From: Gemmatimonadaceae bacterium
GTDB lineage: Bacteria > Gemmatimonadota > Gemmatimonadetes > Gemmatimonadales > Gemmatimonadaceae
NCBI GenBank assembly: GCA_035606695.1
Contig: DATNEW010000026.1
Location: 186,001 to 250,000, forward strand
Length of the DNA: 64,000 nucleotides
Direction: 5' to 3'
In this document: one piece after another, positions 15,384-23,505 of the stretch
How positions within the stretch are numbered: the first letter of the stretch is position 1
How the letters are laid out: each line of letters opens with the position of its first letter
The notes under the pieces: generated by a model
What the model saw: the letters and a program-made list of their open reading frames with translations, nothing else
Databases searched by the model: none
What the model was told of the DNA's origin: nothing
Position numbers and translations under genes: made by a program

Positions 15384-15920
15384 GGCCGCACTCAGACCCG
15401 CCGTCGTGGTGAATTCGTCTCGCTGATCGACTCGGGCGCCACAATCGCGCGCGTCCGTCGCCTGGTCGCCGGTGGTGTCGATCTCGCGCGCGAGCTCTCC
15501 GCCATGATGGCCGACGTCTTCAAGGAAGCTGCGACGCGGCTGAACGACACCTACCTGATCCCACTTCTGACCCGCGACATCTTCTGGGCAATTGCGGCCC
15601 TGAGCGAAGGCGGCGAAGTCGTCGGCGGCCTCACCGCCCACACGCTCCCAATGACACGAGCCGAATCGTCAGAGCTCTTCATCGATGATCTCGCCGTCCG
15701 CGCCACCCACCAACGGCAAGGCATCGGCCGCCAACTCGTCACCGCCGCTGCGGAGCAGGGCATCGACGAAGTCTTCGTCGCCGCCGACGTCGCCGGTTTC
15801 CACGCCCTCGACTTCTACCGCGCCCTCGGCGGCGCTGCGCTGACCGCTCGGCAGAAGTGTCAACTTAGGGAATACCGGCGACGCCTGCTATTGCGAACGA
15901 CGATCGTCTCAGACAGCTAG
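15384..15920 (+). pseudogene. Broken AAC(3)-I-like GNAT acetyltransferase, copy 1
   Basis: The frame encodes a GNAT domain resembling aminoglycoside 3-N-acetyltransferase I: GGEVVGGLTAHTLPM, ELFIDDLAVRATHQRQGIGR (acetyl-CoA loop) and GFHALDFYRALGG. Family-like residues (RRLVAGGVDLARELSAMM) begin upstream of the first Met at 15504, but no start codon lies between the stop at 15381 and 15504, so the true beginning is lost. After YRALGGAA the sequence departs from the usual PVTMFTF ending that is intact in copy 2 at 18186. A product from 15504 (138 residues) could still be made. Acetyl-transfer to aminoglycosides is family knowledge, not shown here. Confidence 0.65.
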
Positions 15921-16414
15921 GGCCCACGAATAACAAACGGACGAGAGGTCCTCGCGTCGGTCGCTACCAAGTCATCCGAACCGGCCGCCGCTGCGGCTCC
16001 TCGGGTCGTGTAAGCCCGGACGGCAATTCGAACCACTCCCGTTGGCAACCTGGATGGGGCGCCGACGAGAGCCGTATCGACGAACTCAGCTCCGGGACCC
16101 AACTCGATTGGTGGGACAGCGTTCGCAGGACATTCAAACTCAAACGCCGTGCTCCATCGAAGCACTTGGCGCTCTTCGAGAATCCAAGCGGGCCGGTCAC
16201 CGCACCGCGTGACAAAGACCGTGTCGGACGAAGAATTGCGAAACTGGTATGGCAGCCGCGCTGGCGCAGCAGAGCCGTGCGCGCTCGATAGCTGAAGCAC
16301 TGACGACGTCGGTGAGGGAATCAACAACATCGTCGAATCAGTCAGCGGTCGGCTCGGAGCATTCGAGCACCCTAGCGCGATTATGATACAGGAAAGCCGC
16401 ACGGTTTTCTGCAT
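15917..16414 (-). CDS. Lipoprotein of unknown function, partner of the protease
   Basis: The 165-residue product starts with a lipoprotein signal (MQKTVRLSCIIIALGCSN). The rest looks like a single beta-sandwich (LPYQFRNSSSDTVFVTRCGD, VVRIAVRAYTTRG). No family name is known to me. It follows the serine protease gene by 15 bases on the same strand, so the two are probably one transcript and may act together at the cell surface. Its end overlaps the broken acetyltransferase by 4 bases on the opposite strand. Confidence 0.75.
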   Translation of the reverse strand: MQKTVRLSCIIIALGCSNAPSRPLTDSTMLLIPSPTSSVLQLSSAHGSAAPARLPYQFRNSSSDTVFVTRCGDRPAWILEERQVLRWSTAFEFECPANAVPPIELGPGAEFVDTALVGAPSRLPTGVVRIAVRAYTTRGAAAAAGSDDLVATDARTSRPFVIRGP

Positions 16415-16429
16415 GCTCGACTCCGACAG

Positions 16430-17854
16430 TTACGGGGCAACCAAGTTCAATCCGTGATTCGTCGCACTGAGTTCATAAATCACGTTAAACGATGGGCTGA
16501 AATAGTAGTAGTTACTCGATGGTGAGACTGGAACAGTGCTCAGAATCCCCTCCCACATTGCCGAAGACTCCGATCCGCTGAACACCGATGCGCCACTGTC
16601 CCCATGCCACGCAACTAGTACGGTCGGATAAATGCCATTCACTCGGACTTGGCATAGGAATTCGTGGCCATTGCTCAAGAAGACGCTGACACACGTGTTA
16701 CCGACTGTTCCCGTCGTCAGGCCTGTCGTTCGCCCAACCTTAAACACGGTGGTGTTGGATGCGATCCACGCCAAGGGAATGGCGCGCATCGACGTAATCT
16801 TGATGCCGGCAGGATTCGCAATCCACTTGGCCTGTGTCGTATCCGGGTCGTCCATAGAAACGGGCTGAGCGATATAGCCCTGCGAATATGACGGACCGAA
16901 AGCGTCGAACTCCGCGAACTGAGCATCTGACTGTCGACACGAGTATCCGGCGCTACACCCGCTCATGAACGGATTAAACGCGGGATCGATTGCCTTACGG
17001 GCGACAGGTGATGTCACACCGTTGAAATACCCTTGGTAAAACAGGGTGCTGTCGGGCGCACCACCGGTGATGGTTGAACAGTGCCCCGCCGTGACAAATC
17101 CAAGAACCGATCCGAAGTCTGTACCAACAGCGCCGATTGTGCATAGACCCATGTGGCCGCTGTTGCTGTCCAAGTATTCAGTTTGGAGCCCTCCCACAAG
17201 CGGTCGGTTATACCCCTGGAGCCCATCACCCGGCCCCGTCCCGGTCGCGTCGGCGTCTGCGGGTTCAGCATTGTCTGTGAGATACGGCGCGATCTCGGTG
17301 ACGATCGCTGCTCGAGGGATGCCGCGAGACGCCAACACTGCATTAAGCGTGGCGATGTCCGACGCAGCGTGTATCCCGACCCGGACTCGGTTGGCGACCT
17401 CGTCGACGTCAAGGAAGGTTCCGTTGAACGCCTTTACGTCACGAGCGAGCAAGTCAAAGTAGCCCTTCAACTCACTAAAGCCGTAGTCAGCTGTCTCCCA
17501 ACGCGCGCGGTGGCCGCTGAAACGGTTCGCGTGTCTCGCCGCAAACTGTTCCATCACGCCGGGGGCGGGAATCTCACCGCGCACGCGAACAACAATCTCT
17601 CCTGTGTTCCGGTCCAGGAATGATCCGGCGTATCCGATCAATTCTTCGCGGTCAATGCGGGCATCTTCATCATCGGGATTGAGTGTCGCCACACTCCCCG
17701 GCGTGGCCCCTGTGCCGAGCGCGGCCGTCGAGCTACGCGCTCTCTTCGCCGAGCCTTCGTCAAGCGAGGTTGGTTCGCCGGCGCACGCAGTCAAGTTCAC
17801 GATGGCGACAAACGCTAGCGTTGCGACTATGAGTTTTCGGTTCTGGTGCTGCAT
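16430..17854 (-). CDS. Secreted trypsin-fold serine protease (lipoprotein)
   Basis: The 474-residue protein has a lipobox (FVAIVNLTACAG), a pro-region of about 180 residues like those of alpha-lytic-type proteases, then a trypsin-like (S1) domain: FVTAGHCS carries the catalytic His, SDAQFAEFDAF the likely Asp, and WHGDSGASVFSG the catalytic Ser with oxyanion glycine. Cysteine pairs around LCTIGAVG and CVSVF suggest disulfides. It probably acts outside the cytoplasm. GGAG ten bases before the ATG is a plausible ribosome site. It is followed by a lipoprotein gene and lies in the accessory region. Confidence 0.85.
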   Translation of the reverse strand: MQHQNRKLIVATLAFVAIVNLTACAGEPTSLDEGSAKRARSSTAALGTGATPGSVATLNPDDEDARIDREELIGYAGSFLDRNTGEIVVRVRGEIPAPGVMEQFAARHANRFSGHRARWETADYGFSELKGYFDLLARDVKAFNGTFLDVDEVANRVRVGIHAASDIATLNAVLASRGIPRAAIVTEIAPYLTDNAEPADADATGTGPGDGLQGYNRPLVGGLQTEYLDSNSGHMGLCTIGAVGTDFGSVLGFVTAGHCSTITGGAPDSTLFYQGYFNGVTSPVARKAIDPAFNPFMSGCSAGYSCRQSDAQFAEFDAFGPSYSQGYIAQPVSMDDPDTTQAKWIANPAGIKITSMRAIPLAWIASNTTVFKVGRTTGLTTGTVGNTCVSVFLSNGHEFLCQVRVNGIYPTVLVAWHGDSGASVFSGSESSAMWEGILSTVPVSPSSNYYYFSPSFNVIYELSATNHGLNLVAP

Positions 17855-18185
17855 GATGTTACTACTCCATCAAACGGCGTTTGCCTCGTTCGTCGCATAG
17901 CGATGCGAACGGGCGCTTTTTGGTGGGGTGCCACTTCGCAACCCTTCGCGGGGCACAGGCTGCACGCCGGCGCCGAGTCGTTAGGGGGGTTAGCTCGGTC
18001 GCGCAATGCATCTGCGTCGATCAAACTCGCGTTCGGATGTTTAGCCGGACAAGGGGAATTGATCAGAATTTACATATTAAAATGACTTTAATACTGTCGC
18101 ACTGACATATCGCGCTGAGCAAGGCGAGTTCGGCTCGCTCGATGCCAACGCGTCCCCGCGACGTCATCGCTCGTGGCCGCCCGCG
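17855..18185. other. Gene-free AT-variable stretch
   Basis: No supported gene. The right part is AT-rich (TTTACATATTAAAATGAC near 18069), unlike its surroundings, and could hold a promoter or mark a recombination joint next to the truncated acetyltransferase at 18186. A GTTAGGGG at 17980 recalls an integron core but lacks arms. Confidence 0.4.
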
Positions 18186-18443
18186 ATGCGACGCGAATTG
18201 TCGGAGTTGTTCATCTACGACCGCGCCGTCCGCTCCGCCCACCAACGCCAGGGCATCGGCCGAGCGCTCGTCACCGCTCTGCTCGCCGCCGCTGCCGCGC
18301 AGGGCATCGACGAAGTCTTCGTCGCCGCTGACGTCACCGATCTCCACGCCCTAGACTTCTACCGCGCCCTCGGCGGCGCTCCGGCACCCGTAACGATGTT
18401 CACATTCTCGCAAGCCACCGAGAACGAACAAAACCATAGCTGA
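18186..18443 (+). pseudogene. 5'-truncated AAC(3)-I-like GNAT acetyltransferase, copy 2
   Basis: The 85-residue frame contains only the C-terminal half of the domain: ELFIYDRAVRSAHQRQGIGR, then QGIDEVFVAADVTDLHALDF, then YRALGGAPAPVTMFTF. It closely parallels copy 1 at 15384-15920 but keeps the normal C-terminus and lacks the N-terminal half. The two broken copies 2.3 kb apart point to duplication followed by decay, or to two acquisitions. A functional enzyme is unlikely. Confidence 0.65.
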
Positions 18444-18592
18444 CGGCCTATTTAAAGTTTACCCAATATGCTGATGATGGACTCCGACAGCACGCGGATG
18501 CCGCCCGGCATTTCCCGGTTGGGCTGCCGACCTCACCGTCGAATTCAAGTTCGACGAGCAACCGTCCATGTGCTCGCGTTGAAGGAGGCCCA

Positions 18593-19018
18593 ATGAAGCG
18601 CGCAATCCTCATCTCGCTAGTGTCCGGCACGTTCTTGACTGCCGCGTGTGCCAGTTCAACGGCGCCTAGCCGTTTGTGGACCGCACAGATCGGTGGCGCC
18701 GTTCACGACGCTTCTGGCCGCGCGGTGGCCGGTGCCTCAGTCACGATTCAAACACTCTTGTTGGGTGATAGCCCCAAGGATGTGCGTGGGAATTGCGCCG
18801 GCGCGCTCAATGCCCCCATCTCCACAACGTCGGGGCAAGACGGGCGCTATCGCGTCACCGTGACAGGCGCGGCGCGTCCGATCGTCGCATGCCTCTTCGT
18901 TGAGGCGACGTCGGCTGCCGCGGGGACGAGCATGCACGACCTCGTCGAGCGTGACTCTGTGGTCATTGGCCCGCCGCCCGTCGACTCACTCGAAGTCAAT
19001 CTCGTCGTTCGACCATGA
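18593..19018 (+). CDS. Lipoprotein with carboxypeptidase-regulatory-like domain
   Basis: The 141-residue product has a lipoprotein signal (LISLVSGTFLTAACASS) and a beta-sandwich domain (IGGAVHDASGRAVAGASVTI, TSGQDGRYRVTVTGA). AAGGAGGCCCA before the ATG is a very good ribosome site. Function is unknown; the domain type is common in surface proteins and can bind carbohydrates or act as a spacer. It is similar in build to the lipoprotein at 14284. Confidence 0.8.
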   Translation: MKRAILISLVSGTFLTAACASSTAPSRLWTAQIGGAVHDASGRAVAGASVTIQTLLLGDSPKDVRGNCAGALNAPISTTSGQDGRYRVTVTGAARPIVACLFVEATSAAAGTSMHDLVERDSVVIGPPPVDSLEVNLVVRP

Positions 19019-19118
19019 TCGAACGCCATCGCACCGTCCGGTCCGAACTCCTCGTGGTCAATCTCGAGTCGTTTTGCCGGACGGTGTGCAGCACGATGCA
19101 CAGTGAGTCAAGGCCACC

Positions 19119-20138
19119 TCACGGCAACCGGTTCAAGGTCGCCTGCACCTGCGTCCCGCGCACCGTGAACGTCAAATAATTATGAAACCCGCCATCCTTG
19201 GGTTTCCCCGTCAACTTCGCCCCCGCCCCACCTGAGATCAGATAGTAGGGCGGACTGGTCGACGGATCCGTCCGCCCCGGCGGCGACGTCGTATCCCTGG
19301 TCTGCACGTTGTAATACAAATGCTCGTGCGACGCGAGCACATACGAGATGTTCGCGTGCTTGCCCAACAACGCCAACACCTTCGCCGCGCTCGCCGTGTC
19401 GAGCGCCATGTCCGCCTTGAGCGCGTGCAACGGGTGATGCATGAACACGAACGTGTGCAGCGACGTATTGCTGTCGAGCACTTGGCCAAGCCACGCCAAC
19501 TGTTGCGCCGAGACGTAACCCGGGTCGAGCTTCACCGTCGCCGACGCCGTCGCGAACGCGGCGCGCGACACGCTCGGCGCCGGGATCTCCTCGCTGTTCA
19601 ACAGGATGAAGCGCGAGTTGCCATACGTGAACGTGCCGTAGATCGGCGTGCTGTCCGCGAGCGCGAACGCCTTGCGATAATACTGCTGCATCGTCGCGTT
19701 GCCGACTTCGATGGTCGTATCGCCCAGCTTGTGCTTCACATCCATCTCGTGATTGCCCGGCGCCGCGAATACCGGCACGGTCGCCCGCTTCGCGAGCTTG
19801 AAGAATCCCTTGTACTGCGCGGCGAGCGCTGACGGATTCGTCGAGTCGAGCCCGTAAATCATGTCGCCGGTCCAGACCACGAACGCCACGTGCCGCGCGG
19901 CGGCCGAGTCGAAGATGTGCTTCGGCGTCTTGGGCTGCGAATCAGCGGCCGACGCGGGACGATTATCGCCGGCGACGATGAAGCTGAACGTGTCCGACGG
20001 CGCGGCACCGAGCGTCCCGGTGCCCGGAATGGGCGACATCGACGATAGGGGCGCCGTCGTGGTGCTGATCGCAAAGCTCAGAAACGTGACGAACGTTACG
20101 GCGGCCAACGCGACTGCAAGGGAAAGTCGGCGGGTCAT
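19119..20138 (-). CDS. Exported calcineurin-type metallophosphoesterase
   Basis: The 339-residue protein has an N-terminal signal/anchor segment (LAVALAAVTFVTFLSFAIS) and all metal-binding blocks of the calcineurin superfamily: IVAGDNRP, WTGDMIYGLD, APGNHEMD, FMHHPLHA and LASHEHLYYN. It resembles purple-acid-phosphatase-like hydrolases of about this size and probably works in the periplasm on phosphoesters. It stands alone, divergent from no close neighbour. The start at 20138 has no clear Shine-Dalgarno. Confidence 0.88.
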   Translation of the reverse strand: MTRRLSLAVALAAVTFVTFLSFAISTTTAPLSSMSPIPGTGTLGAAPSDTFSFIVAGDNRPASAADSQPKTPKHIFDSAAARHVAFVVWTGDMIYGLDSTNPSALAAQYKGFFKLAKRATVPVFAAPGNHEMDVKHKLGDTTIEVGNATMQQYYRKAFALADSTPIYGTFTYGNSRFILLNSEEIPAPSVSRAAFATASATVKLDPGYVSAQQLAWLGQVLDSNTSLHTFVFMHHPLHALKADMALDTASAAKVLALLGKHANISYVLASHEHLYYNVQTRDTTSPPGRTDPSTSPPYYLISGGAGAKLTGKPKDGGFHNYLTFTVRGTQVQATLNRLP

Positions 20139-20211
20139 GGGCCGGAGGGTGAGAGAAGATCGATATTATACGATCATCTCAGCTTGTGCGCACCGGCCGC
20201 GGCTCACTCTC

Positions 20212-20772
20212 TCATAAACGCCAGCGCCCCATCAACAATTCCAACCCGACTCCAGCGTACGACTTCGCCGTATTCAGACTTCCGTATCCCGTCAGCCCAA
20301 TTCCCCCGCCATATCGATGTCCAAAGCGCAACGCCACATCGCCGGCGGCGAAAATTCCGACACCCCACTGAGTCGGCCCGAGCCCGCGCGGCGTGTCCGA
20401 GAAGGCCGTACACCCTCCCGCGCAGTTCTGCGCCTTGATCACACTCGGCCCGAACGAAATGGCCGAATACCCGACGCCCCGCGACGCCGTGCCTTTCCCC
20501 ACGAGGAGCGAGAGCGACTTGGCGTCGAAGTCGCCGAGCCCACCCATGAATTGTGGGCGCGCACTGTAGACCGTGGAGCCTCGCTGCACGTCGAGCTCGA
20601 GTGAAGCGACCGGCGCGCCGTGGCGAATGAGTGCGCGCGTGCCCACTGCGCCCAGAGACGCGGCAAGCCACACGCCGTGGTTGGCGTTGCTGCTGTCCGC
20701 CTGCGCGCGGGCCGTCGATGCCGCCAGGAGCGGAGCACTCGCCGCCACCAATAGTTGTTTCATCAATCGCAT
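20212..20772 (-). CDS. Exported protein of unknown function, outer-membrane-like
   Basis: The 186-residue product has a signal peptide (MKQLLVAASAPLLAASTARAQ) and then alternating, glycine-rich strands (GVWLAASLGAVGTRAL, GVGIFAAGDVALRFGHRYGG, YAGVGLELLMGRWRL), as in small beta-barrels. A CAGGC pair could form a disulfide. No family is recognised. The start could also be the Met three residues later, which removes MRL from the signal. Confidence 0.65.
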   Translation of the reverse strand: MRLMKQLLVAASAPLLAASTARAQADSSNANHGVWLAASLGAVGTRALIRHGAPVASLELDVQRGSTVYSARPQFMGGLGDFDAKSLSLLVGKGTASRGVGYSAISFGPSVIKAQNCAGGCTAFSDTPRGLGPTQWGVGIFAAGDVALRFGHRYGGGIGLTGYGSLNTAKSYAGVGLELLMGRWRL

Positions 20773-20903
20773 GCTTCAAACTACCGCTGAGAACGGCGAA
20801 AGGTCCCTGCGCGGGGCTGCGTCCCTACACATGATCTATATTGCAGTTGACGGCCGACGCAGTGTTCAGGCGGCATGGATGAGCATAGTGGAATGCCAGT
20901 TTC

Positions 20904-21308
20904 ATGAATAAGCATCGCTCGGCCCGCCTGGGCTGGACGCTCGCGACGCTGATCTTCGTCATCGGCGCGGCCTACGTCCTCGGCGGCAACGACGAGCTGC
21001 GGCAGCTCAACCGGAGCATCCGCCGCTGGATGGATCCACCGACACAAGCGCAGATGCAACGCGCCGTGGCTGCCGAGGCGCAGCAGGCGTCGATCGATTC
21101 GATCACACGGGCCGATACGGTCGGACGTCACGCCGACGCGCCGGCTTCGCCCAGATTCATCCTGGCGACGTTCAGCATCGCGTTCGCCGTCGTCGCGGCG
21201 ACATTCCTGGCGTCCATTCGATGGACGATTTCCGTGCCGAGGGCTACACAAGCGGCTTCTCATCATCCTCGCGAGCGAGCCACGCGCGAGTCTCTTCGGT
21301 CCCGCTGA
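20904..21308 (+). CDS. Small two-helix membrane protein
   Basis: The 134-residue protein has a membrane helix near residues 10-27 (GWTLATLIFVIGAAYVLGG), a helical loop (LRQLNRSIRRWMDPPTQAQM) and a second helix near 90-107 (FILATFSIAFAVVAATFLA). Its last 22 codons overlap the convergent zinc-ribbon gene, so the C-terminus may be unconstrained. No family is known. Confidence 0.5.
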   Translation: MNKHRSARLGWTLATLIFVIGAAYVLGGNDELRQLNRSIRRWMDPPTQAQMQRAVAAEAQQASIDSITRADTVGRHADAPASPRFILATFSIAFAVVAATFLASIRWTISVPRATQAASHHPRERATRESLRSR

Positions 21309-21549
21309 CGTCCAGACGGTCGCGCAGGTCGACCGGGTCGAGCATCGTCCATACGAGACCGCATTCACTGCACGCGCGCACGACGCGTTGAATCGAGGTC
21401 CGGCCGGTGCGCCGTTCGGAGTACCGCAACCCGGTGGGGACGAACGCGACGGACGAATCGCCGCCGCTCAACTGGCCCGCCACGCTGCGTTCGCTGCCGC
21501 AGCTCGGGCAGTGGGCTTGAACTTCGATTGATCTCAGCACGAGCGACAA
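21244..21549 (-). CDS. Small zinc-ribbon protein
   Basis: The 101-residue product contains CPSCGSE near residue 14 and CSECGLVW near residue 60, a four-cysteine zinc ribbon. No other domain is visible and there is no signal peptide. Its function is unknown. It overlaps the end of the membrane-protein gene on the other strand by 65 bases, and its start lies 42 bases before the divergent ABC-F gene. Confidence 0.6.
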   Translation of the reverse strand: MSLVLRSIEVQAHCPSCGSERSVAGQLSGGDSSVAFVPTGLRYSERRTGRTSIQRVVRACSECGLVWTMLDPVDLRDRLDVSGTEETRAWLAREDDEKPLV

Positions 21550-21591
21550 GCTATCCGGCGCGCGGGATTTGGACAGGAGCTACCGTTCGTC

Positions 21592-23502
21592 ATGTCCTTG
21601 CTCACGCTGCAAGACGTTTCCATTGCGTTCGGCGGACCGCTGGTCCTCGACCACGCCACCCTCTCCATCGAGCGCGGGGAACGCGTCTGCCTGCTCGGCC
21701 GCAACGGTGCGGGGAAGAGCACCATCATGCGCCTGCTCGACGGCACCATGACGCCCGATGCCGGCGACGTCGTTCGTCAAACGGGAATCACGGTCACGCA
21801 TCTCGAGCAGGAAGTTCCAGGCGACGTCGACGGCTCCATCTTCGACGTCGTTGCCGCTGGACTGGGCGAAGCCGGGTCGCTGCTCTCGCGCTATCACGAA
21901 GCCAGTCACCGCGTGTCGACCGACAACAGCGACCGCGCGCTGCGCGAGCTCGATCGGCTGCATCACGCGCTCGACGCCGCGAGCGCGTGGGAGATGCAGA
22001 CGCGCGTCGACACGGTCCTCTCGCATCTGGGCCTCGATCCCGACGCCGGGTTCGCCAACGCGTCCGGTGGACGCAAACGACAAACGTTGCTCGCGCGCGC
22101 GCTCGTGCGACAGCCCGACGTGCTGCTGCTCGACGAACCGACGAACCACCTCGACATCGAGGCGATCGAGTGGATGGAATCGTTTCTCATCGAGCGCGGC
22201 ACCACGCTGGTATTCGTCACGCACGACCGCGCGTTCCTCAGGCGGCTGGCGACGCGCATCGTCGAGCTCGATCGCGGGCGACTCGTCGATTGGGGCGGCG
22301 ATTACGACGCGTACCTCCAGCGCAAGGAAGTCGCGCTCGCCGCCGAAGCGAAAGAATGGTCGGAGTTCGACAAGAAGCTGGCGCAGGAAGAAGTGTGGAT
22401 TCGCACCGGCATTCAGGCGCGTCGCACGCGCAATGAAGGGCGCGTCCGCGCGCTCGAAGCATTGCGCGTCGAGCGCAGCCGGCGCCGAGAGCGCGTCGGC
22501 GCGGTCAAGCTCCAGACACAGGAGGCGGAGCGTTCGGGGCGACTGGTGGTCGAAGCGCGCGACGTCAACTTCTCCTATGGCGAACGTCGAATCGTACGCA
22601 ACTTCAGCACGACGATCGTGCGCGGTGATCGCGTGGGACTCATCGGACCGAACGGTTCCGGCAAGACCACGCTACTTCGCCTGCTACTCGGCGACCTCGC
22701 ACCGGACGAAGGTACGATCCGCCTTGGCACGAACCTCGAGCTCGCGTACTTCGATCAGTTGCGCGAGCAGCTCGACCCGGAGCGGAGCGTGTTCGACAGC
22801 ATCGCCGACGGCGCGGACTTCATCGAGTTGCAGGGCAATCGCAAGCACGTGCTCAGCTATTTACAGGACTTTCTATTTCCGCCCGATCGCGCGCGGACGC
22901 CGGTCCGCGCGCTGTCGGGCGGCGAGCGGAATCGTCTGCTGCTCGCGCGACTGTTCACGCGCCGCTTCAACCTGCTCGTGCTCGATGAGCCGACGAACGA
23001 TCTCGACATCGAGACGCTCGACCTGCTCGAGGAGCTGCTCCTCGAGTTCTCGGGGACGCTGATTCTGGTCAGTCACGATCGCGCGTTCCTCGACAACGTC
23101 GTCACGAGTACGCTGGTGCTCGAGGGCGGCGGTCGAGTCGGTGAGTATGCCGGCGGGTACACGGATTGGGTGCGCCAGCGCAAGACGGTCGAATCACCGA
23201 AGGTCACCGCGCCGAAACCGGTCGCAACGCAGGGTCCGCGCGTGCGCAAGGATCGCAAGGATCGCAAGGATCGCAAGAAGCTGAGCTTCAAGGAATCCGC
23301 GGAGCTCGCGGCGTTACCCAACCACATCGACGCGCTCGAGCGAGAGCGCGATGTGATCTATGCATCGCTTGGCGATCCCGCATTTCTGCGCGACGGCGGC
23401 GCTGTCGTCGAGGCAAAGGCGCGCCTGGCGAGCATCGAGACGGAGCTCGAGACCGCGATGGCTCGCTGGGAAGAATTGGAGCTCGCCGCGAACGAGAACT
23501 GA
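21592..23502 (+). CDS. uup: ABC-F family ATPase, Uup-like
   Basis: The 636-residue protein has two ATPase domains without membrane segments: Walker A GRNGAGKS and GPNGSGKT, signatures ASGGRKRQ and LSGGERNR, Walker B LLLDEPTNHLD and LVLDEPTNDLD. After a short Lys-rich stretch of three KDR repeats comes a C-terminal coiled coil (LPNHIDALERERDVIYASLG), the hallmark of Uup. ABC-F proteins act on the ribosome. The length equals that of E. coli Uup. AGGAG lies 12 bases upstream of the ATG, slightly far. It converges with the permease gene, with only three bases between. Confidence 0.88.
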   Translation: MSLLTLQDVSIAFGGPLVLDHATLSIERGERVCLLGRNGAGKSTIMRLLDGTMTPDAGDVVRQTGITVTHLEQEVPGDVDGSIFDVVAAGLGEAGSLLSRYHEASHRVSTDNSDRALRELDRLHHALDAASAWEMQTRVDTVLSHLGLDPDAGFANASGGRKRQTLLARALVRQPDVLLLDEPTNHLDIEAIEWMESFLIERGTTLVFVTHDRAFLRRLATRIVELDRGRLVDWGGDYDAYLQRKEVALAAEAKEWSEFDKKLAQEEVWIRTGIQARRTRNEGRVRALEALRVERSRRRERVGAVKLQTQEAERSGRLVVEARDVNFSYGERRIVRNFSTTIVRGDRVGLIGPNGSGKTTLLRLLLGDLAPDEGTIRLGTNLELAYFDQLREQLDPERSVFDSIADGADFIELQGNRKHVLSYLQDFLFPPDRARTPVRALSGGERNRLLLARLFTRRFNLLVLDEPTNDLDIETLDLLEELLLEFSGTLILVSHDRAFLDNVVTSTLVLEGGGRVGEYAGGYTDWVRQRKTVESPKVTAPKPVATQGPRVRKDRKDRKDRKKLSFKESAELAALPNHIDALERERDVIYASLGDPAFLRDGGAVVEAKARLASIETELETAMARWEELELAANEN

Positions 23503-23505
23503 ACA

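Noticed and set aside
17855-18000. A minus-strand attC near CCTAACGACTCGGCG
   Set aside because: A left core is present on the minus strand but the right half shows no complementary arm or proper GTTRRRY core.
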